Source: Chromobacterium alkanivorans (lineage in GTDB: Bacteria > Pseudomonadota > Gammaproteobacteria > Burkholderiales > Chromobacteriaceae). From it: a stretch of 64,000 nt of DNA. Location of the stretch: positions 372,001 to 436,000 of the forward strand of contig NZ_JAFHKL010000002.1 of the NCBI RefSeq assembly GCF_016937655.1, read 5' to 3'. The translations under genes and the position numbers were made by a program. Below, in pieces: positions 42,093-50,623 of the stretch (its first letter is position 1; each line of letters starts with the position of its first letter). The notes beneath the pieces were generated by a model, which was not told the DNA's origin, did not search any database, and worked only from the letters and a program-made list of their open reading frames with translations.

Positions 42093-42959
42093 ATGAAATC
42101 CAGCGCCCGCAACGCCTGGCTGTTTCTGGCCCCGGCCCTGCTGCTGATGGCGGCGTTCACCTTCTGGCCGCTGTTGTTCGGCGCCTATCTGGCCTTCACC
42201 CGCTACGACCTGCTGTCGCCGCCGCAGTGGGTGGGCCTGGAGAATTTCGATTATCTGCTGCAGGACGAGGTGTTCTGGCGCGCACTGCGCAATTCCCTGC
42301 TCTATCTGCTGGTGGTGCCGGCGATCCAGCTGGTCGCCATCGCGCTGGCCCTGCTCGCCAACCGGCCGCTGCGCGGCGTCAAGCTGTTCCGCGCCGCCCT
42401 CTACCTGCCGGTGATCACCACCGTCGCCGTGGTCGGCATCATCTGGAACTGGATGTACGCCGACTACGGCGTGTTCAACAGCGCGCTGCGCTGGCTGCGG
42501 CTATTGGCCGCTCATCAGGAGATCGGCTTTCTCAGCGACGAGGACATCGCGCTGTTTTCGGTGATGTTCGTCACCTTCTGGCGCGGCGTCGGCTACTACA
42601 TGGTGCTCTACCTGGCCGGCCTGCAGGCGATCCCGGCGGAAATGCAGGAGGCGGCGCTGCTGGACGGCGCCAACGCCTGGCAGCGCTTCTGGCGCATCAC
42701 CCTGCCGATGCTGAAGCCCACCATCCTGTTCTGCAGCCTGATTTCCACGCTGGACGCCTTGAAAGCCTTCGAGGAAGTGCTGGTGATGACCCGCGGCGGC
42801 CCGCTGAACTCCACCTACACCGTGTTGTATTACATGTTCCATCAGGGCTTCGATCAGCTGGACTTCGGCCGCGGCGCCGCCGCCGGCCTGTTGTTGACCC
42901 TTGTGTGCTTGTTGCTGGCCGGCCTCAACTTCCGCCTGCTGCGCCCCGCCCACCGCTAG
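42093..42959 (+). CDS. ABC sugar permease, MalF/UgpA type
   Basis: The 288-residue inner-membrane protein has six hydrophobic segments (first at about 9-30). The cytoplasmic EAA loop, EMQEAALLDGANAWQRFWRITLPMLKPT (about 184-212), contacts the ATPase. It starts 10 bases behind the binding-protein gene and pairs with the next gene to form the membrane channel. No ATPase gene is in the cluster. Confidence 0.93.
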   Translation: MKSSARNAWLFLAPALLLMAAFTFWPLLFGAYLAFTRYDLLSPPQWVGLENFDYLLQDEVFWRALRNSLLYLLVVPAIQLVAIALALLANRPLRGVKLFRAALYLPVITTVAVVGIIWNWMYADYGVFNSALRWLRLLAAHQEIGFLSDEDIALFSVMFVTFWRGVGYYMVLYLAGLQAIPAEMQEAALLDGANAWQRFWRITLPMLKPTILFCSLISTLDALKAFEEVLVMTRGGPLNSTYTVLYYMFHQGFDQLDFGRGAAAGLLLTLVCLLLAGLNFRLLRPAHR

Positions 42960-42976
42960 CTTCCAGGACGCCCGCC

Positions 42977-43834
42977 ATGACCGCCGCCCCAAGCCTGCTT
43001 GCCCGCCCCGCCCGGCGAACCCGTTCGCGCGCGCTGCGGCGCCTGCCGGACTATCTGCTGTTGCTGGCGCTGGCCTGCGCCGCCTGCTATCCGTTTTGGT
43101 GGACGCTGATGATTGCGCTGGGCGACGGCGAGCAGGTGTTCGACTTCCCGCCCCGCCTGCCGGACCCCTTGTCGCTGGCCCACTTTCGCGAGGTCTGGAA
43201 CCAGATCCCGATGGGGCGGTTTTTATGGAATTCGGTCTTGATTTCCGGCCTGACCACCGCCGGCACCTTGCTGGTTTCCAGCTGCGCCGGCTTCGCGCTG
43301 GCGCAGTTGCGCTTTCGCGGCCGGCAGTGGGTGTTTTACGCCATCATCGCCACCCTGCTGCTGCCCAGCGAAACCAATGTGCTCAGCAACTACGTGACCC
43401 TGTCCTGGCTGGGTCTGGACGACAGCCGCGTCGGGGTGGCGCTGCCGACGCTGGCCGGCGCTTTCGGCATCTTCCTGATGAAGCACGCCTTCGAGGAGAT
43501 TCCCGAGGAAATCGTCGCCGCCGCGCGCATGGACGGCGCCGACGACTGGCAGCTGTTCTGGCGCATCTGCCTGCCGCTGAGCCGGCCCTATCTGGCCACC
43601 CTGGCCATTTTCACCCTGGTATGGTCGTGGAACGGCTATGTCTGGCCCAGCGTGGTGCTGAAGAACCCGGACCTCTACCCGCTGTCCGTCGGGGTGCAAT
43701 ATCTGAAGGGCGCCTTCGCCACCTCCACGCGGATGGTGGCCGCCGGCGCGGTGCTGACCATCGCGCCGGTGCTGCTGGTCTTCCTGTTTTGCCAGCGCTA
43801 TTTCATGCGCGGCATGGACGGCGCTGTCAAATAA
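42977..43834 (+). CDS. ABC sugar permease, MalG/UgpE type
   Basis: The 285-residue protein has six membrane segments and the MalG-type EAA loop EEIVAAARMDGADDWQLFWRICLPLSRP (about 175-203). ATG at 42977 gives a basic N-terminus before the first helix (about 26-46). It is the last gene of the operon and ends 19 bases before the convergent endA stop. An ATP-binding subunit of the MsmK/UgpC kind must be supplied from elsewhere. Confidence 0.93.
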   Translation: MTAAPSLLARPARRTRSRALRRLPDYLLLLALACAACYPFWWTLMIALGDGEQVFDFPPRLPDPLSLAHFREVWNQIPMGRFLWNSVLISGLTTAGTLLVSSCAGFALAQLRFRGRQWVFYAIIATLLLPSETNVLSNYVTLSWLGLDDSRVGVALPTLAGAFGIFLMKHAFEEIPEEIVAAARMDGADDWQLFWRICLPLSRPYLATLAIFTLVWSWNGYVWPSVVLKNPDLYPLSVGVQYLKGAFATSTRMVAAGAVLTIAPVLLVFLFCQRYFMRGMDGAVK

Positions 43835-43853
43835 GGCCGTCCCGCCGGCGCGC

Positions 43854-44711
43854 TCAAGCGCCGCACAGCTCGGCCAGCCGCTGCGGCTCCGCCACCAGGA
43901 AATTGCCCTCGCCCTGCAATTGGACGATGCGCGCGTCGCGGCGGCGCTCCCAGGCGTTGACCGGGTACTGGCGCGCCCAGGCGCACATCAGTTGCCGGTC
44001 CTGCCGGCTCATGCGCAATTGGTAGCGCGCGTGCATGTACAAGGTGATGCGCGCCGCCGTGCCGCGCACTTCCTCGCGCGGCTGGAAGCGCTTATTGCCG
44101 AAATCCGTCACCGATTGGCATTGGCCGTACATGGTCGTCGGCTTGCGGCTCCACGCGCCGTAGGCGAAGTTGGCGCGGTCGCCGTTGACCTCGCCCACCA
44201 CCGGCACCAGATTGTTCAGATCGCCTTCGGCCATGCGGAACACCGGATCGCTGGACGCGCAGTTCTTGCGGCCGCCTTGCTGCCAGCACTGGCGCTGGTG
44301 GCCCAGGTTCCAGGCCGGCACCACGTGCTCCCACTCGATGCGGCTGGCGCGGGTTTCCGATTTGCGCGGCACATAGCCGCAGGACGCCCAGTCCACCGCC
44401 TTGCCGCGGTAATCGCAACCGCAATAGAAGTCCTGCTCCATGCCGGCGAACACCCGCGGCAGCACCTTCTTGGCGTTGGAAAAGTCGCGGTGTCCCACTT
44501 GCTTGACGCCGCTGACCAACTGCGCCGCCTGAACCTGGCCCGGCGCGCCGGCGTCGGCCGCGGGCCGCGTCGCCTGCTCCAGCTGGCGCACCACGGCGGC
44601 GCCGGCCTTGGCCAGGGTTTTGACTTCCGCGGATTGGCTGATTTTGGAAAATTCGGCCGCGTCGCAGCCGGCCAACAACAAAATAACGGGGAGGAAGATG
44701 GGATAACGCAT
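43854..44711 (-). CDS. endA: Endonuclease I, lipoprotein-type
   Basis: Endonuclease I cleaves double-stranded DNA outside the cytoplasm. The 285-residue protein has a signal with a lipobox (LLLAGCDAAE), so it is probably lipidated, unlike the free periplasmic E. coli enzyme. An N-terminal spacer (about 20-80) precedes the nuclease domain: FYCGCDYRGK, the metal-binding RIEWEHVVPAWNLGHQRQCW (about 122-141), and NNLVPVVGEVNGDRANFAY. The convergent permease gene ends close by. AT-rich sequence (44745-44809) lies upstream and likely holds its promoter. Confidence 0.92.
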   Translation of the reverse strand: MRYPIFLPVILLLAGCDAAEFSKISQSAEVKTLAKAGAAVVRQLEQATRPAADAGAPGQVQAAQLVSGVKQVGHRDFSNAKKVLPRVFAGMEQDFYCGCDYRGKAVDWASCGYVPRKSETRASRIEWEHVVPAWNLGHQRQCWQQGGRKNCASSDPVFRMAEGDLNNLVPVVGEVNGDRANFAYGAWSRKPTTMYGQCQSVTDFGNKRFQPREEVRGTAARITLYMHARYQLRMSRQDRQLMCAWARQYPVNAWERRRDARIVQLQGEGNFLVAEPQRLAELCGA

Positions 44712-44809
44712 GGCGGGCAGTGTAAGTACCCGCCGCGTTCACGACAATAAGATGCAAAAAATATTACAAATGATAATACGGGTGAATTTTAATAAAAATT
44801 ACAACGTCA

Positions 44810-45256
44810 TTACGTGGCGCGCAAAGGCTGCTTATGCAGCCGGACGATGGCTTCGCCGGTGGGCGCGGCCATCATGTCGCGCAGCGTGTATTGATCCAGC
44901 GTCTTGAAAAACGCAGCCAGCGCCTCGTCCAGCGCGCCCTTGAGCCTGCAGCCCGGCCGCAGCGCGCACGGCGGGTCCGCGCAATCTATCAGCTGCGACA
45001 GACCTTCCAACGCGCGCACCACTTCGCCGACGCGATACTGCTCAGGCGCCCGCGCCAGCGCCAGACCGCCGCCCTTGCCGCGGCTGGTCTGCAGCCAGCC
45101 CTGCTGCGCCATGAAATGGACGACTTTGACCAGATGGTTGCGCGACACCTCGAAACGGGCGGCGATTTCCGGGATGGTGGCCAATTGGCCTTCGTCCTGC
45201 CAGGTCAGATACATCAGCACGCGCAGGCCGAGATCGGTGAAACGGGTCAGTTGCAT
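44810..45256 (-). CDS. nsrR: Nitric-oxide-sensing Rrf2 family repressor NsrR
   Basis: NsrR carries an iron-sulfur cluster that reacts with nitric oxide, releasing target promoters. ATG at 45256 gives 148 residues starting MQLTRFTDLGLRVLMYLTW. The helix-turn-helix covers about 25-60 (TIPEIAARFEVSRNHLVKVVHFM). The cluster cysteines are in CADPPCALRPGC (about 92-103), C-x4-C-x5-C as in NsrR rather than IscR. It lies 80 bases downstream of hmp on the same strand, and two NsrR-type sites stand before hmp, a classical arrangement. Confidence 0.94.
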   Translation of the reverse strand: MQLTRFTDLGLRVLMYLTWQDEGQLATIPEIAARFEVSRNHLVKVVHFMAQQGWLQTSRGKGGGLALARAPEQYRVGEVVRALEGLSQLIDCADPPCALRPGCRLKGALDEALAAFFKTLDQYTLRDMMAAPTGEAIVRLHKQPLRAT

Positions 45257-45336
45257 GGTCCGGGACCTAGAGGGAAACCGCGGCAGCATACGCCGCCTGC
45301 GCCGCCGACTCAATGGGACGCGGGCGGCGACGCGGC

Positions 45337-46554
45337 TTAAGCGCCGACGGCGTTGGAGCCGAACACTTCGAAATGCACCCGCTCCGCCGCCACGCCCAGG
45401 TCCAGCAGGCTGGCGCGCTGCGCCAACATGAAGCCCACCGGGCCGCACAGATAGTAGTCGGCGTCCGGCAGCAGCATCATCTCCCGCAACTGGCTCAGCT
45501 GCAGACGGCCCTGCTGCTGATAGTCGCGACCCAGCGCATCCTCCGCGCGCGGTGCCTCATAGCAGACATGGGCGCGCAGCTGCGCGTGACGCTGCTGCAT
45601 CTGCCGCAAGCCGTCGCGCATCGCATGCGCGCCGCCATGGCGCGCCGCATGCAGATAGCGGATTTCGCGGCGGCTGCCGGTCTTCAGCAAATGGCGCAAC
45701 ATCGACAGCATCGGCGTCTGGCCGACGCCGGCGCTGATCAGCACCACCGGGCCATCGCGCTCCTCGTGCAAGAAGAAGTCGCCCTGCGGCGCGCTCAGCT
45801 CCAGGATGTCGCCTTCCTGCTTCTCCGCGTGCAGCAGATTGGATACCCGGCCCGCCGGCTTGTCGTCGCCACCGTCCTCGCGCTTGACCGAGATCCGCAG
45901 ATGCTCGCCGTTGGGCGCGTCCGACAAGCTGTACTGACGCGGCTGGGCCAGGCCCCACTCCGCGACGAAGCATTTGACCGACACATACTGGCCTGGCCGG
46001 AATCCCGGCACCGCGCCGCTGTCGGCCGGCACCAGATAGAAGGAGGTGATTTCCTCGCTCTCCACCACCTTGCGCGCAATGCGGAACGGCCGCCAACCGG
46101 CCCAACCGCCGTCGGCGTTGGCGGCGGCGCGGTACAGTTCGCGCTCCTCGGCGATCAAGATGTCCGCCAGTTGGCCGTAGGCGGCGGCCCAGGCATCGAT
46201 CAGCTCCGGCGTCGCCGCCTCGCCCAACACCTCCTGGATGGACGCCAGCAAGTGCTTGCCGACGATGGGATAGTGCTCGGCGCGAATGCCCAGGCTGACG
46301 TGCTTGTGCGCCACCCGGGTCAGCACCGGCGCCAGCGGCGACGGATCGTCGATGTGCTGGGCGTAGGCCAGCACCGCCATCGCCAGCGCCTGCTGTTGCT
46401 GACCGGAGTGCTGATGCCCCTGGTTGAAGACGTTTTTCAACTCGGGGTTGTGACTGAACATGCGGCGATAGAAATGGCTGGTCAACGCCAGACCGTGTTG
46501 CTGCAACACCGGAACAGTGGCTTTGACCAGGGCGCGGACTTCGAGGCTCAACAT
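45337..46554 (-). CDS. hmp: Flavohemoglobin, nitric oxide dioxygenase
   Basis: Hmp turns nitric oxide and oxygen into nitrate using NAD(P)H. The 405-residue protein has the globin domain (1-140; NVFNQGHQHSGQQQQALAMAVLAYA, with the proximal histidine in LTRVAHKHVSLGI near 85), the FAD domain (PGQYVSVK, RQYSLSDAP near 205) and the NAD domain (VGQTPMLSML, LCGPVGFM near 380). Its start lies just downstream of two NsrR-type palindromes, so nitric oxide should induce it. nsrR follows. Confidence 0.97.
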   Translation of the reverse strand: MLSLEVRALVKATVPVLQQHGLALTSHFYRRMFSHNPELKNVFNQGHQHSGQQQQALAMAVLAYAQHIDDPSPLAPVLTRVAHKHVSLGIRAEHYPIVGKHLLASIQEVLGEAATPELIDAWAAAYGQLADILIAEERELYRAAANADGGWAGWRPFRIARKVVESEEITSFYLVPADSGAVPGFRPGQYVSVKCFVAEWGLAQPRQYSLSDAPNGEHLRISVKREDGGDDKPAGRVSNLLHAEKQEGDILELSAPQGDFFLHEERDGPVVLISAGVGQTPMLSMLRHLLKTGSRREIRYLHAARHGGAHAMRDGLRQMQQRHAQLRAHVCYEAPRAEDALGRDYQQQGRLQLSQLREMMLLPDADYYLCGPVGFMLAQRASLLDLGVAAERVHFEVFGSNAVGA

Positions 46555-46565
46555 GGCGGGCTCCT

Positions 46566-46589
46566 AAAGATGTGTGTTTTATACATTTT
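46566..46589 (-). promoter_or_regulatory. NsrR-type site 1, at the hmp start
   Basis: AAAGATGT, eight bases, ATACATTTT: an imperfect NsrR-like palindrome (consensus AAGNTGTATTTTNAAATACATCTT-like) 12 bases before the hmp ATG, where a bound repressor would block initiation. Confidence 0.6.
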
Positions 46590-46628
46590 ATTGTGGGTAA
46601 AAAATGCCGGTTGATCGCCGGCGGCCTT

Positions 46629-46653
46629 AAAGATGTAAAAATAATACATCTTT
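46629..46653 (-). promoter_or_regulatory. NsrR-type site 2, perfect palindrome upstream of hmp
   Basis: AAAGATGTA, AAAATAA, TACATCTTT: nine-base arms without mismatch, closely matching the known NsrR operator. It lies 75 bases before the hmp start and about 48 bases from the FNR-type site on the other side. Confidence 0.82.
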
Positions 46654-46700
46654 ATCGCCGCATTGTCACCGCCGCGTAAAAACAGCCGCGCCTGGCAAGC

Positions 46701-46742
46701 TTGACCCAAGTCAACACCGCCGGAATACCGATTGCATAAGAT
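46701..46742 (+). promoter_or_regulatory. FNR/ANR-type box and promoter of the sensor-GTPase operon
   Basis: TTGACCCAAGTCAA (46701-46714) is a perfect 5-4-5 dyad of the FNR/ANR/DNR kind. TAAGAT (46737-46742) can be a -10, giving a start near 46749; the dyad centre would then lie at -41.5, the classical position for FNR-activated promoters. No good -35 is needed in such promoters, and none is seen. Confidence 0.65.
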
Positions 46743-46810
46743 CGTCACATTCTTACGGCATAAGACGGCCGCGCCGCGCCCATGGCGCCGCCGGCCAGAT
46801 GGGGCGGCTC

Positions 46811-47602
46811 ATGGCATTGGTGCTTTACGACGACGGCAATCACAAATGCGTCGCCTTCACCGAACTGGTGCAAGGCGAAGGCATACAATCCAACCAGTTC
46901 GCCATCATCGACCAGGGCGAAGGCATTCTGCTGGACCCCGGCGGCAATCTGACCTACAAGCATTTGATCGCGGAGCTGGCCGACTATTTCCTGCCCTCGC
47001 ACACCCGCTACATCTTCGCCTCGCACCAGGACCCGGACATCATCGCCTCGGTGGGCGGCTGGCTGCTGATCACCGACGCCCAGGTGATCATCGCCGAAGA
47101 ATGGACTCGTTTCCTGCCCCACTTCTGCATGCGCGGCGCCACCGCCGGGCGGCTGGTGGCGATTCCGCCGCGCGGCATGTGGCTGCGGCTGGGCGGCGCG
47201 GACCTGCAAATCGTTCCGGCCCATTACCTGCACACCGTCGGCTTTTTCCAGATCTACGACCCGATCAGCAAAATCCTGTTCTCCGGCGACATCGGCGCCT
47301 CCTTGATGGACGGCCACGCGGCCGGCCTGCCGGTCAGCGATTTCGACGCCCACCTGCACGACAGCCACATGCTCGCCTTCCATCGCCGCTATATGTCCAA
47401 CAACAAGGCCTGCCGGCTGTGGGTGGACATGGTTCGCCGGCTGGATATCGAATGGATCGTGCCGCAACACGGCGGCTCCTTCCAGGGCAAGGCCATGGTG
47501 AAACGCTTCCTGGACTGGTTCGAAACCCTGGAGTGCGGCACCGACCTGATCGGCCCCGCCGATTTCACGCCGCCGCCGCGCGAGGTGCCGCGCCATGACT
47601 GA
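46811..47602 (+). CDS. Metallo-beta-lactamase-fold diiron protein of the oxygen-sensor (ODP) type
   Basis: The 263-residue protein has the flavodiiron-like metallo-beta-lactamase fold without a flavodoxin domain. The usual HxHxDH motif reads SHQDPDI (about 75), with EEWTRF after it, HTVGFF (about 143), SGDIGAS (about 161) and PQHGGSF (about 220) as further metal ligands; this is the ODP pattern known from a Treponema oxygen sensor that works with chemotaxis proteins. It should bind oxygen at a diiron site in the cytoplasm. ATG at 46811 is chosen over 46799. It overlaps the next gene by 8 bases and leads a six-gene operon. Confidence 0.85.
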   Translation: MALVLYDDGNHKCVAFTELVQGEGIQSNQFAIIDQGEGILLDPGGNLTYKHLIAELADYFLPSHTRYIFASHQDPDIIASVGGWLLITDAQVIIAEEWTRFLPHFCMRGATAGRLVAIPPRGMWLRLGGADLQIVPAHYLHTVGFFQIYDPISKILFSGDIGASLMDGHAAGLPVSDFDAHLHDSHMLAFHRRYMSNNKACRLWVDMVRRLDIEWIVPQHGGSFQGKAMVKRFLDWFETLECGTDLIGPADFTPPPREVPRHD

Positions 47603-48986
47603 CTGGCTGCCGCAGAACCATGTCGATCTGGTCGTCGGCCTGGCGCTGGCCATGGGCCTGCTGACCTTGCTGGCCGCGCTGCGCTGGCAAGCGCGCCGCG
47701 ACCGCGCCGCGCAAGCGCGGGACGAGGGCATTTCCTTGAGCGAGCCGGATCCAAGCGACGCCGGCGACGCCGAGCAGCCTTATCAGGTGGACGAGCTGGA
47801 TTCGCTCGCCGAGGTCGACATCTTCATCGAGTTCGGCTATCTGGAACAGGCGGCGCAAGCGCTGCGCCATTACGTGGACCGGCTGGCGCCGCACTCCGCC
47901 AAGCAGTTGCAAAGGCTGGCCGGCCTCTACCTGCAAACCGGCGCGCTGGACGACTACGCCGCGATGCTGGAACGACAGCACGACCTGGCGCTGATCGGGC
48001 GGGAGGCCATGGAGCAGGCGGTGGAGGCCGGGCTGCGCGCCGAACGCAACCACCTGGCCCTGCGCGTGCTGGCCGAGCAAAGACTGGGCTGGGACCCGGA
48101 GGCGGTCGGCCTGCGCCTGGGCGACGACGCGCCGGGCCTCGCCGTGGCGGCGCCCGGCGAAGACGCGGCGGAGACGGCAGAAGCCATCCCCTCCTCCCCA
48201 TCGTCGCCCTCCATCGCCGCCGCGCGGCCGCAAGCCTTGCTGCATGGCTGCGCCCCGCTGTTTCCGCTGAATGAAAGGGAGAAGGACGCCATCGCCGCGC
48301 TGCTGCCGGCCGAACGCCAGGCCAAGGTCTGGCTGCGCTGGCAAGAATACGCGGCGGCGACGACGGCGCTGGAGCGGACGCTGGCTTTGCGGCCCCACTC
48401 GCTGACGCATCTGCTGGACCTGCTGCACGTGCATTACCGGCAACGACAACTGCCGCGCTATGCGCGGACGCTGTGGCGCTTCCACCTGGCGCTGGGCGAA
48501 CACGGCGCCGGCCTCAAGGAGCAATTGACCCACGCCGGCTGGCTGCTCGGCGCCCACCCGGTGCTGGACCTGCTGGCGCGACGCCCGGAGCGGCCGGAGC
48601 TGGAACGCATCGGCCGCAGCTTCGGTTTCAGCGGCGTCCCGCCGGCCGCCGCGCCTCTGCGCCGGCCGCTGGTGACGCGGCAAGCCGTGGCGGAGGCGGC
48701 CGAAATCGTCGACGCGCGCGGCGAGGCCGACGCCTACCTCAACGAAGGCCAGGTCGACATGGCGATCCACACCCTGGAGCAAGCGGTGTTGAGCCGGCCG
48801 GAAGACGCCGCCAACTATCCGCCTTTGCTGCAGCTTTACCGCCGCCAGGACGACCGGGCGCGCTTCCAATGGCTATTGCAGCAGCTGCGCGGCCATGTCG
48901 CGCGGCTGCCGCTGGAGGTCAGCGCGCAGCTGGCCGGTTTCGACATCGACGCGGGCTCCGCCCGTCGGCGCATGCTGGCCGCCTGA
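47595..48986 (+). CDS. Membrane-anchored TPR protein, FimV-like
   Basis: The 463-residue protein starts with one membrane helix (about 10-31, VDLVVGLALAMGLLTLLAALRW), followed by an acidic linker and helical repeats. EVDIFIEFGYLEQAAQALRHYV (about 73-94) resembles the C-terminal TPR region of FimV/HubP, the polar landmark proteins of type IV pili and flagella. More TPR-like pairs lie at about 235-300 and 385-430, split by a Pro/Ser-rich spacer (about 190-210). There is no LysM domain. In this operon it may tether the GTPase system to the membrane or a pole (inference). Confidence 0.72.
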   Translation: MTDWLPQNHVDLVVGLALAMGLLTLLAALRWQARRDRAAQARDEGISLSEPDPSDAGDAEQPYQVDELDSLAEVDIFIEFGYLEQAAQALRHYVDRLAPHSAKQLQRLAGLYLQTGALDDYAAMLERQHDLALIGREAMEQAVEAGLRAERNHLALRVLAEQRLGWDPEAVGLRLGDDAPGLAVAAPGEDAAETAEAIPSSPSSPSIAAARPQALLHGCAPLFPLNEREKDAIAALLPAERQAKVWLRWQEYAAATTALERTLALRPHSLTHLLDLLHVHYRQRQLPRYARTLWRFHLALGEHGAGLKEQLTHAGWLLGAHPVLDLLARRPERPELERIGRSFGFSGVPPAAAPLRRPLVTRQAVAEAAEIVDARGEADAYLNEGQVDMAIHTLEQAVLSRPEDAANYPPLLQLYRRQDDRARFQWLLQQLRGHVARLPLEVSAQLAGFDIDAGSARRRMLAA

Positions 48987-48994
48987 GCACGCCC

Positions 48995-50056
48995 ATGCCG
49001 CGCCCCGTCTCTCCCGCCTCCGACATCGCCGTGCTCGCCGTCGGCATGGACGATCGCAAGCTGGCCCTGCTGCGCATGGCCTTCCGCCTGCACCACAGCA
49101 TGCGCTACCGCTTGCTGGAGTCCCCGTCCGGCGAACACGCGCCGGACCTGGCCATCGTCGATGTGGACAGTCCCGTCGGCTGGCAAGCCTGGGAGGATTT
49201 CCGCCTCCGTCATCCGACCTTGCCGGCCTTGATCGTCGCCGCGACGCCGCCGGAGCGCCCGCCCGCCGTCACGCTGGCCAAACCGCTGCGGGTGGAATCC
49301 TTGTTCCCCCAACTGCAAGCGGCGCTGCGGCCCGTTCCCGTCGCGGAACCGACTCCGGCGACGGCCCCCGCACCCCGGCCCGAACCGGCCGCCGCGCCGG
49401 CTCCGCCGCCGGCCGCCCCGTCTATCTCCATCGCCCGCTTCGACCCACGCCGCGGCCTGCTCGGCGCGACGACGCGGCTGGCCCGCCAAGCGCGGCCGGC
49501 GCTGTTGCTGGCCGACGGCCGGCCCTTGCTGTGGCTGCGGCCGGACCGCGCGCTGGCGCAATGCCTGCAGCCGGCGGAACAATTGCGCGAGCTGTGCCGG
49601 CAAGACGCGCCCGCGCTGCAAGCGCAAGCCGCCGACGCCAGCGCCGGCGGCCTCAACCAGCCGTTGCCGGCGCTGCTGTGGCAGTTGGCGATCTGGAGCA
49701 GCCAGGGCCGGCTGCCGGCCGGCATCGGCGCGGACACCCCGCTGCGGCTGCGACAATGGCCCAACCTGACCCGGCTGGCGGCGCTGCCGGACGCCACGCG
49801 CCTGAGCGCGCTACTGACCAAGACGCCGGCCACGCTGCGCATCATCGTCCGGCTGCTGCGCGTCGACCCCGAACACGCCTGCACCTTCCTGGCCGCCGCC
49901 CACGCCCTCGGCCTGCTGGACTGGAACAGCGAGGCGCCGGCGCTGAAAGTGATCTCCAGCGCGCCGGTGCGCCCCGACCCGACACAGCCCGGAACCGTCG
50001 CGCCCGAGCGCGCCGGCTTCCTGTCCCGACTCTTGCAAAGAGTGAGCCGCTTGTGA
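48995..50056 (+). CDS. Receiver-domain protein with Pro/Ala linker and helical C-terminal domain
   Basis: The 353-residue protein starts with a receiver-like domain (about 8-108): acidic pair in VGMDDRK, possible acceptor aspartate in LAIVDVDSP (about 54), then IVAATPP and LAKPL, so it may be phosphorylated. A Pro/Ala-rich linker (about 112-145) leads to a domain of no clear family (about 150-320), ending in a winged-helix-like part (LSALLTKTPATLRIIVRLLRVDPEHACTFLAAAHALGLLDW). It starts 8 bases after the TPR gene. No histidine kinase is in the operon. Confidence 0.72.
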   Translation: MPRPVSPASDIAVLAVGMDDRKLALLRMAFRLHHSMRYRLLESPSGEHAPDLAIVDVDSPVGWQAWEDFRLRHPTLPALIVAATPPERPPAVTLAKPLRVESLFPQLQAALRPVPVAEPTPATAPAPRPEPAAAPAPPPAAPSISIARFDPRRGLLGATTRLARQARPALLLADGRPLLWLRPDRALAQCLQPAEQLRELCRQDAPALQAQAADASAGGLNQPLPALLWQLAIWSSQGRLPAGIGADTPLRLRQWPNLTRLAALPDATRLSALLTKTPATLRIIVRLLRVDPEHACTFLAAAHALGLLDWNSEAPALKVISSAPVRPDPTQPGTVAPERAGFLSRLLQRVSRL

Positions 50057-50074
50057 GCCTCACCACCTTCCATC

Positions 50075-50623
50075 ATGCGCAGCCCCGATAACAAAATCCT
50101 CTTCGCCGGCCCGGTGGGCGCAGGCAAAACCACCGCCATCGCCGCCATCAGCGACATCGCGCCTATCCGCACCGACGCCAAGGCCAGCGACATGACCTTG
50201 CATCGCAAAGACCACACCACGGTGGCGCTGGACTACGGCATGCTGCGCCTGGACGCCGACACCAAGGTCCACCTCTACGGCACCCCCGGCCAGGAGCGCT
50301 TCGACTTCATGTGGGACATCGTCAGCCGCGGCAGCATCGGCCTGATCCTGCTGCTGGACCACAGCCGCGCCAACCCGCTGCAGGACCTGGGCTTCTTCCT
50401 GCGCGCCTTCGAACCGCTGCTGCGCCGCGCGCCGCTGGCGCTGGGCGTCAGCAAGACCGACCTCGCGCCGCTGTCCGCCACCGCCGTCTACGCCGAGGCG
50501 CTGGCCGCGCGCGGGCTCAGCGCGCCGGTGTTCGAAGTGGACTGCCGTCGCCGCGAAGACATCAAGCAGCTGCTGCTGGCGCTGCTGTACTCGATAGACC
50601 CGGGCCTGGGAGAGCCGCAATGA
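50075..50623 (+). CDS. Ras-like small GTPase (MglA/Gtr-type)
   Basis: The 182-residue protein is a compact GTPase: P-loop AGPVGAGKTT (about 11-20), a switch I region with threonine around DMTLHRKDHTTVALDYG, switch II YGTPGQERFDFMWD (about 69-82) and SKTDLAPL (about 125-132) in the place of NKxD. TPGQERF is typical of bacterial Ras-like proteins such as MglA and its relatives, which switch cell polarity and pili. Two roadblock-type proteins, the usual partners, are encoded directly after it. It overlaps the next gene by 4 bases (ATGA). Confidence 0.9.
   Translation: MRSPDNKILFAGPVGAGKTTAIAAISDIAPIRTDAKASDMTLHRKDHTTVALDYGMLRLDADTKVHLYGTPGQERFDFMWDIVSRGSIGLILLLDHSRANPLQDLGFFLRAFEPLLRRAPLALGVSKTDLAPLSATAVYAEALAARGLSAPVFEVDCRRREDIKQLLLALLYSIDPGLGEPQ

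Noticed and set aside
44750-44780. NsrR-like half-site (AAGATGCAAAAAATATTACA) upstream of endA
   Set aside because: Only one arm fits; the second arm lacks ATCTT, and the stretch is simply AT-rich.
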